64,000 bases of DNA from Pseudomonadota bacterium (GTDB taxonomy: Bacteria > Pseudomonadota > Gammaproteobacteria > Burkholderiales > Methylophilaceae): the NCBI GenBank assembly GCA_029563075.1, contig JAKQTN010000033.1, positions 1-64,000 of the forward strand, in the 5' to 3' direction. Within the stretch, counting starts at the first letter, position 1. Each line of letters starts with the position of its first letter. This document shows positions 25,990 through 34,523 of the stretch, one piece after another. Position numbers and translations under genes: made by a program. The notes under the pieces were generated by a model. The model made no database searches, was not told the DNA's origin, and worked only from the letters and a program-made list of their open reading frames with translations.

Positions 25990-27315
25990 ATGAGTAAAGA
26001 AGTGAAGCCAGAATCTACCTTAATCGACATGACATCTGTGACCGAAGCTGTCGGAGCAGAAACTCAATCTGTTGACGCAAGCCGCCGTAACTTTTTCAAA
26101 CACAGCATCGCCGGTGCATTTGGCGCAGCTGCGATGATGAACATGATGCCGGCTGGTATCAGGAGCATGGCGTATGCCGCAGGTTCTGACGCGCCTGAAA
26201 TTACCGAGGTAAAAATAGGTTTTATCCCCCTCACAGACTGCGCCCCCATTGTAGTGGCAGCCGAAATGGGCTTCGATAAAAAATATGGCATCAAAATTAC
26301 GCCGTCTAAAGAAGCCTCTTGGGCTGGCGTGCGCGATAAAGTTGTGAATGGCGAACTACACGCTGCGCATGTGCTGTATGGCCTGATGTATGGCGTGCAA
26401 ATGGGCATTGGCGGCCAGCAAAAAGATATGGCTGTGCTCATGGCTTTAAATCACAACGGCCAAGGTATTACGCTATCAACCCAGTTGAAAGATAAAGGCG
26501 TAAAAGATGGCAAAACGCTTAAACGCGTGATGGCGAATGAAAACCGTGATTTCACCTTTGCGCAAACCTTCCCCACTGGAACGCATGCCATGTGGCTGAA
26601 TTACTGGCTGGCGGCGAATGGTATCGACCCGGTAAAAGACGTAAAAAATATCGTAGTGCCGCCGCCGCAAATGGTCGCGAATATGCGTATCGGCAACATG
26701 GATGGCTACTGCGTAGGTGAGCCATGGAATGCGCGCGCCATTTACGACAAAGTAGGTTACACCGTAGCTACCAGCCAAGATATTTGGGCGGATCATCCAG
26801 AAAAAGTATTGGGTACTACCGCAGACTTTGTCGCAAAAAACCCGAATACGGCACGCGCCATGATGATGGCGATTTTAGAGGCCAGCAAATACATTGATGC
26901 GACCGCAAACCGCGCCAAGGTAGCAGAACTGATATCTGGCAAATCTTATGTGAACGCACCGAAAGACGTGATTTTAGGCCGCTTCCTGGGTGATTACGAC
27001 AACGGCAATGGCAAAAAATGGAAAGACCCTAACTACATGAAGTTTTATGACGACGGTAAAGTGCCGTTCCCGTACATATCCGATGGCATGTGGTTCTTAA
27101 CACAGCACAAACGCTGGGGCATGCTGAAGTCTGATCCTGATTATCTGGGCATCGCTAAAAAAGTGAACCAGGTTGAGCTCTACAAGCAAGCTGCCAGCCA
27201 ATTGGGGGTGAGTGTGCCTAAAAGCGAAATGCGTAGCTCAAAACTCATGGATGGCATTGTGTGGGATGGCAGCAACCCAGCAGCCTATGCGAGCGCTTTC
27301 AAAATCAAGGCTTAA
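25990..27315 (+). CDS. nrtA: Nitrate ABC transporter substrate-binding protein NrtA
   Basis: NrtA captures nitrate (or nitrite) in the periplasm for the NrtBC importer. The 441-residue product has a long N-terminus with a twin-arginine signal (SRRNFFKHS, Arg32-Arg33, cleavage near residue 62), so it is probably exported folded by Tat. The mature part begins with KIGFIPLTDCAPIVVAAEMG, the NrtA/SsuA-type fold, and contains YCVGEPWNARA, typical of the nitrate-binding group. AGGAG seven bases before the ATG is a strong ribosome site. Expression is controlled by the leader just upstream. Confidence 0.95.
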   Translation: MSKEVKPESTLIDMTSVTEAVGAETQSVDASRRNFFKHSIAGAFGAAAMMNMMPAGIRSMAYAAGSDAPEITEVKIGFIPLTDCAPIVVAAEMGFDKKYGIKITPSKEASWAGVRDKVVNGELHAAHVLYGLMYGVQMGIGGQQKDMAVLMALNHNGQGITLSTQLKDKGVKDGKTLKRVMANENRDFTFAQTFPTGTHAMWLNYWLAANGIDPVKDVKNIVVPPPQMVANMRIGNMDGYCVGEPWNARAIYDKVGYTVATSQDIWADHPEKVLGTTADFVAKNPNTARAMMMAILEASKYIDATANRAKVAELISGKSYVNAPKDVILGRFLGDYDNGNGKKWKDPNYMKFYDDGKVPFPYISDGMWFLTQHKRWGMLKSDPDYLGIAKKVNQVELYKQAASQLGVSVPKSEMRSSKLMDGIVWDGSNPAAYASAFKIKA

Positions 27316-27337
27316 TTCTTAACTATAGGGAATAAAA

Positions 27338-28279
27338 ATGAGCGCAATCGGGATTAAACCAGGAAGCATACAAATGATCATGCAAAAACCGGAAACATCG
27401 AAAGTCGATATGAAAGCTGAAAAGGCTGCAAATGATGCGATTGAGCAGCCACCAATACCAGCGGCCTTAAGTACAGGGGTGGTTACTAAAACGCCAAGCC
27501 AATTTTCGACAACAGCCAGAGTGTTTTTTCAATGGCTGCTGCCGCCGGCAATCGGGCTTTTGCTGTTACTGGCGGTCTGGACATTGATTTCGCATCAGTC
27601 GCAAGGGCTGCCAGGACCGTTATCCACCTTTAAGGCTGCGATAGTTCTGTTTAGCGACCCGTTTTATGTCAATGGTCCAAACGACCAGGGCATAGGCTGG
27701 AACATTCTTAATTCACTGCAACGTGTAGGCCTGGGGTTTAGTATGGCAGCGCTGGTAGGCATTCCGCTGGGATTTATGATTGGCCGTTTCGAGTTTTTAT
27801 CACGCATGACAGCGCCTGTGATCAGTTTATTGCGCCCTGTTTCACCCTTAGCCTGGCTACCGATTGGCTTGCTGGTATTCAAAGCTGCCAATCCGGCAGC
27901 CATCTGGGTGATTTTCATCTCTGCCATCTGGCCGATGATTATCAACACCGCCGTGGGCGTGAGCAAAGTGCCACAGGATTACATGAACGTAGCCAAAGTG
28001 CTTAATCTGGGCGAGTGGAAAATCGTCACCAAAATTTTATTTCCCTCGGTGCTGCCTTACATGTTGACTGGCGTACGTTTATCGATCGGCGTGGCCTGGC
28101 TGGTGATTGTCGCTGCAGAAATGCTCACCGGCGGCGTGGGAATCGGCTTCTGGGTTTGGGATGAATGGAATAACCTGGTGGTTGAACATATCATCATCGC
28201 GATTTTCGTGGTGGGTTTAGTCGGCTTGCTGCTTGAGCAAGGGCTGATTTTACTGGCAAAACGCTTTACTTACGAATAG
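27338..28279 (+). CDS. nrtB: Nitrate ABC transporter permease NrtB
   Basis: The 313-residue inner-membrane permease of the nitrate importer. A cytoplasmic tail of about 65 polar residues precedes six or so membrane helices; the coupling-loop motif EAA-type region reads VAKVLNLGEWKIVTKILFP. It is 22 bases after nrtA with AGGGA before the ATG. The N-terminal tail is somewhat longer than in typical NrtB, and an internal Met (position 15) could be a secondary start. Confidence 0.94.
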   Translation: MSAIGIKPGSIQMIMQKPETSKVDMKAEKAANDAIEQPPIPAALSTGVVTKTPSQFSTTARVFFQWLLPPAIGLLLLLAVWTLISHQSQGLPGPLSTFKAAIVLFSDPFYVNGPNDQGIGWNILNSLQRVGLGFSMAALVGIPLGFMIGRFEFLSRMTAPVISLLRPVSPLAWLPIGLLVFKAANPAAIWVIFISAIWPMIINTAVGVSKVPQDYMNVAKVLNLGEWKIVTKILFPSVLPYMLTGVRLSIGVAWLVIVAAEMLTGGVGIGFWVWDEWNNLVVEHIIIAIFVVGLVGLLLEQGLILLAKRFTYE

Positions 28280-28302
28280 CTTTTCGGATCAAAAAGGAAA
28301 CA

Positions 28303-29124
28303 ATGATGGAAAAACATGTGCAGGAAAGACATATGCAAGAAAGATACGTACAGCTTGAAAACGTGAATATGCGGTTTGTCACTAAAAAAGGCGTCTTCGA
28401 GGCTCTGAAAAACATTAATCTAAACATTAACCAGGGCGAGTTTGTATCGATTATCGGCCACTCAGGCTGCGGCAAATCTACGGTGCTCAACTTAATTGCG
28501 GGATTATTGGAGCCCACCAGTGGTCATTTGTTTTGCGCAGGTCGTGAGATTGCAAAACCGGGACCGGACCGCGCGGTCGTGTTTCAGAACCACTCGTTGC
28601 TGCCTTGGCTGACCTGCTTTGAAAACGTCCACCTAGCGGTTGAGCGTGTTTTTAAGCATGAAACACAAGTACAGCAGGACTTACGTGTGATAGACGCACT
28701 GGCGCTTGTAGGCTTGTCGCACGCCATGGACAAACGCCCCCATGAGATCTCTGGTGGCATGAAGCAGCGCGTGGGCATTGCCAGAGCATTGGCGATGGAG
28801 CCTAAGGTCTTATTGCTGGATGAGCCCTTCGGTGCACTTGATGCCCTCACCCGCGCCACGCTGCAGGATGAACTGATGAAAATCATGGAAAAAACGCATT
28901 GCACTGCCGTCATGGTCACGCATGACGTAGATGAGGCTGTGCTGTTATCTGACCGGATTGTGATGATGACGAATGGGCCTTCTGCCGGAATTGGCGAGAT
29001 TCTGGATGTGAATCTGCCAAAACCACGCAACCGTCTGGAACTGGCAGAAAACCCGGATTACAACCATCTGCGTAGCGAGGTATTGCGCTTTTTATATGAG
29101 CGCCATGCCAAAAAAGCAGCTTAA
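28303..29124 (+). CDS. nrtC: Nitrate ABC transporter ATP-binding protein
   Basis: A 273-residue ATPase that powers the NrtAB importer. Walker A (GHSGCGKST, residues 52-60), signature (SGGMKQR, 150-156) and Walker B (LLLDEPFGALD, 170-180) are intact. It is the short single-domain form (NrtD/NasD-like), lacking the extra C-terminal binding domain of cyanobacterial NrtC, so both ATPase positions are probably filled by this one protein. It follows nrtB by 23 bases. Confidence 0.93.
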   Translation: MMEKHVQERHMQERYVQLENVNMRFVTKKGVFEALKNINLNINQGEFVSIIGHSGCGKSTVLNLIAGLLEPTSGHLFCAGREIAKPGPDRAVVFQNHSLLPWLTCFENVHLAVERVFKHETQVQQDLRVIDALALVGLSHAMDKRPHEISGGMKQRVGIARALAMEPKVLLLDEPFGALDALTRATLQDELMKIMEKTHCTAVMVTHDVDEAVLLSDRIVMMTNGPSAGIGEILDVNLPKPRNRLELAENPDYNHLRSEVLRFLYERHAKKAA

Positions 29125-29163
29125 AAAATATCAATTAACTCAACTTTTCAGGATTTTTAAATT

Positions 29164-30624
29164 ATGTATGACTCGAAACCTTTAAAAAAGCGCCTTATCT
29201 CAATCAGCATATTTTCAGCAATTGCAGCTTTTTCCGGACAAGCTTTTGCCGAAGAAGCGCCTGCAGTTGAAGATGAATACACCTTTATGGATGCCGTGAA
29301 AGAAGGTAAAAATTTAACCAGCTTCAGATTGCGTTATGAACATGTGGATCAAGATGGTCTGCAGCCACCTACTTTTGCAAATGGCACAGCCAATCCCACG
29401 GCTACAAAAGAATTAGAAAATGCAGATGCGTTAACTTTACGCAGCTTGATTGGCTGGCAAACCGCTCCATACCATAACTTCAGTTTTGCCGCGCAATTGA
29501 TTGATGTAACAAAACTGATGGATAACTTTAATGACAGCACCAACAATATACTGGTTAATGGCGCATCAAACCAAAGCAGAACGATTGAGTATGCAAAAGT
29601 GATAGACCCGTCTTACACAGGTGTAAATCAACTATATGTCGACTGGACAGGCCTCAAAAATACGCGCTTTCGGCTGGGTCGCCAACAAGTCAATTTAGAC
29701 AATGTCCGCTTTATTGGTGATATTGGCTTTAGACAAGTAATGCAAGTATTTGATGGTGTTTCAGTGTTAAACAAAAGTCTTCCTGAAACCGAAATTTTTG
29801 CAGCGCATTTTGAGAAAATCACGCAAATAACAACTGAGCAGCGTGATGGTAATTTAGAGATTGCCAATATTAAATACCGTATTTCACCGACTGAATTCTT
29901 AGTGGGTTATGGTTATTTGTCTAATGTGGACGATTTAGGTTTTGGTAATGCATGGTTTGGTGCAGGCACCTTAAATAATGCGGGAAAACCTAATATTTCT
30001 GCAGACCAATCCAACAAAACTTTAGGGTTACGTTTAGATGGCACGCATCCGTTTAACCCTAATTTTAGAGCGCACTACACGGCTGAATACGCCAAACAAA
30101 GTGACTATGCCGATGGCGACAAACGCATTGACGCGCACTACTACAGAGTAGGCGGCGGCTTGGGCTTTGACAACTTCAACTTCCGTGTAGACCAGGAATT
30201 ATTATCCAGCAATGATAATAAGTTTGCATTCCAGACACCCTATGGCACTAACCACTTGTTCCAGGGTTGGGTTGATAAATTTTTGGCTACGCCAAGATCT
30301 GGCATCAAAGACACTTTTGTCACTGCAACTTATAAATACCAAGACTTCCTATTTTTTGCTGATTATCACTTCATCAATTCAGATGAAGATTTCAACACTG
30401 TTGGAGGTGGCACAAAAACCAACGGTAGCAAGTATGGTAAGGAGTGGAATGTGGCTGCGACATACAACTACAGCCAAAATATCATGGCAAAACTTGAATA
30501 CGGTAAATTTACCGAAGACGACCACTACGCGCCAACACCCGGTGTAGCTAATAACGTTGCTGGCAATCGTAACCGTATTCGCGATACAGAAAAACTCTGG
30601 TTAACCGCAATGTACACTTTTTAA
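29164..30624 (+). CDS. AlgE-like outer-membrane porin of the nas locus
   Basis: A 486-residue protein with signal peptide (cleavage after GQAFA, residue 29) and a beta-barrel body ending in AMYTF. It is paralogous to the porin at 2623-4065: both share SFRLRYE, LRSLIGWQTA, YVDWTG, DNVRFIGDIGFRQ, TNHLFQGW and the MYTF end. It lies 39 bases after the nitrate importer genes, so it likely gives nitrate a path through the outer membrane for assimilation. The family match (alginate-export-like) is structural; the nitrate role is inferred from the two locations. Confidence 0.82.
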   Translation: MYDSKPLKKRLISISIFSAIAAFSGQAFAEEAPAVEDEYTFMDAVKEGKNLTSFRLRYEHVDQDGLQPPTFANGTANPTATKELENADALTLRSLIGWQTAPYHNFSFAAQLIDVTKLMDNFNDSTNNILVNGASNQSRTIEYAKVIDPSYTGVNQLYVDWTGLKNTRFRLGRQQVNLDNVRFIGDIGFRQVMQVFDGVSVLNKSLPETEIFAAHFEKITQITTEQRDGNLEIANIKYRISPTEFLVGYGYLSNVDDLGFGNAWFGAGTLNNAGKPNISADQSNKTLGLRLDGTHPFNPNFRAHYTAEYAKQSDYADGDKRIDAHYYRVGGGLGFDNFNFRVDQELLSSNDNKFAFQTPYGTNHLFQGWVDKFLATPRSGIKDTFVTATYKYQDFLFFADYHFINSDEDFNTVGGGTKTNGSKYGKEWNVAATYNYSQNIMAKLEYGKFTEDDHYAPTPGVANNVAGNRNRIRDTEKLWLTAMYTF

Positions 30625-30662
30625 CTGATTATTTCATAAAAATTATATCTGGTTTATGCAGA

Positions 30663-30685
30663 CGCACCGTTTTGGTTCAGATCAA
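30663..30685. promoter_or_regulatory. Overlapping NtrC-like and FNR-like sites upstream of nirB
   Basis: CGCACC-N5-GGTTCA (30663-30679) differs from the NtrC consensus TGCACC-N5-GGTGCA at two bases. TTGGT-TCAG-ATCAA (30672-30685) differs from the FNR/DNR box at one base. The two share eight bases, so binding would be exclusive. The NtrC reading fits best because it lies about 95-110 bases before the sigma54 promoter. Confidence 0.45.
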
Positions 30686-30772
30686 TGGTGTGTTTGCATA
30701 TTTTGGTGCAATTTCGCATATCCGCGCTGCCTAATATTGCATAACTAATTGTATTAAATACGAAATTAATGT

Positions 30773-30788
30773 TGGCATACTAATTGCT
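30773..30788 (+). promoter_or_regulatory. Sigma54 promoter of the nirB operon
   Basis: TGGCAT-ACTAA-TTGCT keeps the invariant GG and GC of the -24/-12 consensus with correct spacing; only the last base of the first block differs. Transcription would start near 30800, about 30 bases before the nirB ATG. No hairpin leader fits into that space, so this operon should be under nitrogen control without the NasT step. Confidence 0.75.
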
Positions 30789-30828
30789 ATAGCTTGTAAA
30801 TTGTATTGTTAGGCTTAAGTAAAAAATT

Positions 30829-33270
30829 ATGCAAAAAATGAAATTAGTAGTAGTTGGCAATGGCATGGCTGGCATGCGCGTGGTGGAAGAATTGCTCAAA
30901 ATCGCGCCGGACATTTATGATATTACCGTATTCGGTGACGAGCCCTACCCCAACTACAACCGTATCATGCTCTCGCCCGTGCTGGCCAATGAGCAGACCA
31001 TAGAAGACATTATTCTGAATACCCGTGAATGGTATGCGGAAAACAACATCACACTTTACACCAGCGCACGCGTCAACAAAATCGACCGCAAGAACCGCAA
31101 AGTGTATGCCGAAGATGGCACCAGTGCAGAGTATGACCGCTTATTGCTTGCTACCGGCTCAAAACCATTCATGCTGCCCATTCCAGGTAAAGACCTGGAG
31201 GGCGTCATTGGTTATCGGGACATTAAAGATACCAATGACATGATAGAGGCCGCAAAAAAGCACAAGCATGCGGTGGTGATCGGTGGTGGCCTGCTGGGGC
31301 TGGAAGCTGCAAATGGCCTGAAAATACAGGGCATGGAAGTGACTGTGGTACACAAGAATGAGTGGCTGCTGGAAAGGCAGCTAGATAAAACTGCAGGCAA
31401 AATGCTGCAAAAAAATCTGGAAGCCAAAGGCCTTAATTTTCTGCTGCAAAAGAATACCGAGCAGCTGATTGGTGATAGCAATGGCCGCGTAAAAGCGGCA
31501 CGTTTTGCCGATGGACAGGAAATCGCTGCTGATTTGGTGGTGATGGCGGTAGGTATCCGCCCGAACTTTGCGATTGCCGAATCCGCAGGCATCTACTGCA
31601 ACAGAGGCATTGTGGTGAATGACACCATGCAAACCTACGACCCGCGTATTTACGCAGTGGGCGAATGTGTAGCACACCGCGGTATTTCATATGGTTTGGT
31701 GGCACCGCTATTTGAAATGGCAAAGGTGTGCGCAACGCACCTGGCGAATTTTGGTATCGGCTTATATAAAGGCTCCGTCACCTCCACTAAATTAAAAGTC
31801 ACAGGCATCGATTTATTCAGTGCCGGCGACTTCAGAAGTGATGAAGACGCTGAGGATGGACGCGAAGAAATAGTTTTACATGACGCAGTTGGCGGGGTTT
31901 ACAAAAAACTCGTCATCAAAAATGACAAAATCATTGGCGGCGTGCTTTATGGGGATACCACGGATGGTTCGTGGTATTTTCAAATGCTCAGAGACGGCAA
32001 GGCCATCCATGAAGTGCGTGATCACCTGATGTTTGGTCAGGATTCGCTCGGTAACACCGGGCATGCAGGCCAGAATAAAGCCGCTGCTATGACTGATGAA
32101 ATGGAAGTGTGCGGCTGTAACGGCATATGCAAAGGCACCATTGTGAAAGCCATTCAGGACAAAGGCTTGTTCACCATTGATGACGTAAAAAAACAAACCA
32201 AGGCCGGCTCAAGCTGCGGCTCATGTGTAGGCTTGGTTGAGCAGATTCTGGCATCCACCCTGGGCGGCGGCTATGCGCCGCCATCCACCAGCAAAGCAGT
32301 ATGCGGCTGTACAGACAAAAACCATGAAGAAGTGCGCGCAGAAATCCGTACGCATAAATATTTAAATATCCCGGATGCCCTCAAAGGCATGGACTGGCGT
32401 ACACCCAATGGCTGCGCGACTTGCAGGCCCGCGCTCAACTACTACTTGCTTTCTACCTGGCCGCACGAGGCGGTGGATGACCCGCAATCACGCTTCATTA
32501 ACGAGCGTGTTCACGCCAATATTCAGAAAGACGGTACGTATTCGGTAGTTCCCCGTATGTATGGGGGCGTCACCACGCCAGACCAGCTGCGTAAAATTGC
32601 CGATGTGGCCGATAAATATGCCGTGCCGATGGTGAAGGTGACAGGCGGTCAGCGTATCGATTTGCTCGGTGTAAAAAAAGAAGACCTGGTCGATATGTGG
32701 AAAGACCTCGACATGCCTTCCGGTTATGCTTACGCCAAGGGCATCCGTACTGTTAAAACCTGTGTCGGTTCTGAGTTCTGCCGCTTCGGCACCCAAAACT
32801 CCACACAAATGGGCATTGACATTGAAAAAGCCTTTGACCATATGTGGGCACCGCATAAAGTGAAATTTGCTGTTTCGGGCTGCCCGAGAAACTGCGCGGA
32901 ATCGGGCATTAAAGACGTCGGCATTATCGGCGTCGATTCTGGCTGGGAGATTTATGTGGGCGGCAACGGCGGTATTAAAACCGAGGTTGCGCAATTCCTG
33001 TGCAAAGTCAAAACACATGATGAAGTGCTGGAATATTCAGGCGCATTCATTCAAATCTACCGTGAAGAAGCGCGCTATTTAGACCGCACCGTACACTGGA
33101 TTGAACGCGTAGGCCTGGAATACGTGAAACAACGCGTGCTGGAAGATGCCGAAGGCCGTAAAGCCGCCTATGAGCGCCTGCTGTACGCATTGCAAGGCGC
33201 CGTCAACCCTTGGGCGGAGCGCGTGGAAAAACGCGAGCAACATAAAGAATTTGAAACCATCACCATTTAA
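30829..33270 (+). CDS. nirB: Assimilatory nitrite reductase large subunit NirB
   Basis: NirB reduces nitrite to ammonium with NAD(P)H in the cytoplasm. Order of parts in the 813 residues: FAD/NAD domain (VVVGNGMAGMR near residue 6, VVIGGGLLGLEAA near 148), BFD-like [2Fe-2S] domain (CGCNGIC and GSSCGSC, about 425-470), ferredoxin-like repeats, and the siroheme/4Fe-4S site (CVGSEFC and SGCPRNC, about 645-690). Length is normal. An ATG four codons in is an alternative start. It heads an operon with a transporter, a kinase/phosphatase, nirD and nitrate reductase. Confidence 0.96.
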   Translation: MQKMKLVVVGNGMAGMRVVEELLKIAPDIYDITVFGDEPYPNYNRIMLSPVLANEQTIEDIILNTREWYAENNITLYTSARVNKIDRKNRKVYAEDGTSAEYDRLLLATGSKPFMLPIPGKDLEGVIGYRDIKDTNDMIEAAKKHKHAVVIGGGLLGLEAANGLKIQGMEVTVVHKNEWLLERQLDKTAGKMLQKNLEAKGLNFLLQKNTEQLIGDSNGRVKAARFADGQEIAADLVVMAVGIRPNFAIAESAGIYCNRGIVVNDTMQTYDPRIYAVGECVAHRGISYGLVAPLFEMAKVCATHLANFGIGLYKGSVTSTKLKVTGIDLFSAGDFRSDEDAEDGREEIVLHDAVGGVYKKLVIKNDKIIGGVLYGDTTDGSWYFQMLRDGKAIHEVRDHLMFGQDSLGNTGHAGQNKAAAMTDEMEVCGCNGICKGTIVKAIQDKGLFTIDDVKKQTKAGSSCGSCVGLVEQILASTLGGGYAPPSTSKAVCGCTDKNHEEVRAEIRTHKYLNIPDALKGMDWRTPNGCATCRPALNYYLLSTWPHEAVDDPQSRFINERVHANIQKDGTYSVVPRMYGGVTTPDQLRKIADVADKYAVPMVKVTGGQRIDLLGVKKEDLVDMWKDLDMPSGYAYAKGIRTVKTCVGSEFCRFGTQNSTQMGIDIEKAFDHMWAPHKVKFAVSGCPRNCAESGIKDVGIIGVDSGWEIYVGGNGGIKTEVAQFLCKVKTHDEVLEYSGAFIQIYREEARYLDRTVHWIERVGLEYVKQRVLEDAEGRKAAYERLLYALQGAVNPWAERVEKREQHKEFETITI

Positions 33271-33302
33271 GAACACCCCGTTTAAACATTAGGAAAAACT
33301 GT

Positions 33303-34514
33303 ATGAAAAGTAGTTTTTGGCAAGCCGGGCACAAGCCCACCTTATTTTCGGCATTTTTGTATTTTGATTTGAGTTTTATGGTGTGGGTATTACTTGGCCC
33401 CCTGGCTGTTCAAATGGCGACTGATTTACAACTCACGCCGGCACAAAAAGGTTTAATGGTGGCAACGCCGGTGCTGGCAGGCGCGCTGTTGCGCATTTTG
33501 ATGGGCGTGCTTGTTGACCATATTAAACCTAAGAAGGCTGGCTTAATTGGGCAAATTATTGTTATTTTAAGCTTGTTAATCGCATGGCTGCATGGCATTG
33601 AGAATTTTCAACAAGCATTGTTATTAGGTATAGGCTTAGGTTTTGCCGGAGCGTCATTTGCTGTGGCTCTACCACTTGCATCGCGCTGGTATCCACCTGA
33701 GCACCAGGGAACAGCACTGGGTATTGCTGGCGCTGGTAATTCTGGTACTGTATTCGCCGCATTATTCGCCCCTGGTCTGGCGGTGGCTTATGGGTGGAAC
33801 AATGTATTTGGTTTTGCACTGATCCCGCTTGGTATTGCACTATTGGTGTACATGGTTTATACCAAAGACAGCCCCGGTGCTCCACCTGCAAAGTCTTTGA
33901 GTCAGTATGTGGCTATTCTGAAAGACAAGGACGCCTGGTGGTTCATGTTTTTTTATAGTGTGACCTTTGGCGGCTTTGTAGGTCTGGCCTCGTCACTCAC
34001 CATTTACTTTAACGATTTATATCAACTGGGCCCCGTGGTTGCAGGCTATTGCACCGCCGCTGCCGTATTTGCGGGTTCGCTTGTACGCCCGATTGGCGGC
34101 ATGATTGCCGACCGTATCGGCGGTATCCGCACCCTGCTTACCATGTATGTCATCGCTGCGATATTGCTGTTAGTCATGAGTTTCGGCCAACCTACCTATC
34201 AATTGGCACTGGCGATTATTATCCCAGTGATGGCGGTATTGGGTATGGGCAACGGCGCGGTATTTCAGTTGGTACCGCAGCGCTTCCGCAAGGAAATCGG
34301 CGTGATGACCGGCTTGGTCGGCATGGCAGGTGGTATAGGTGGCTTCTATCTGGCAGCGAGTTTAGGCTACTTTAAGCAGGCCACAGGCAGCTACCAGGCT
34401 GGTTTGATGATTTTTGCAGGGCTTGCTGTGTTGGCCATTATTGGCTTAAGCGGCGTAAAAACACGTTGGAGAACAACTTGGGGTAGCGCAGCGGCCACCT
34501 CTGCTAAGGTGTAA
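33303..34514 (+). CDS. nasA: MFS nitrate transporter of the nas operon
   Basis: A 403-residue NNP-family major facilitator with about twelve membrane helices and the family Gly-rich motifs GLGFAGASFAVALPLASRWYP-like and GLVGMAGGIGGFYLA. It is a third NarK/NasA-type transporter beside narK1 and narK2, here inside the assimilatory operon (32 bases after nirB, AGGA before the ATG). Nitrate uptake is likely; nitrite import or export cannot be excluded. Confidence 0.9.
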   Translation: MKSSFWQAGHKPTLFSAFLYFDLSFMVWVLLGPLAVQMATDLQLTPAQKGLMVATPVLAGALLRILMGVLVDHIKPKKAGLIGQIIVILSLLIAWLHGIENFQQALLLGIGLGFAGASFAVALPLASRWYPPEHQGTALGIAGAGNSGTVFAALFAPGLAVAYGWNNVFGFALIPLGIALLVYMVYTKDSPGAPPAKSLSQYVAILKDKDAWWFMFFYSVTFGGFVGLASSLTIYFNDLYQLGPVVAGYCTAAAVFAGSLVRPIGGMIADRIGGIRTLLTMYVIAAILLLVMSFGQPTYQLALAIIIPVMAVLGMGNGAVFQLVPQRFRKEIGVMTGLVGMAGGIGGFYLAASLGYFKQATGSYQAGLMIFAGLAVLAIIGLSGVKTRWRTTWGSAAATSAKV

Positions 34515-34523
34515 ACTAGCGCG

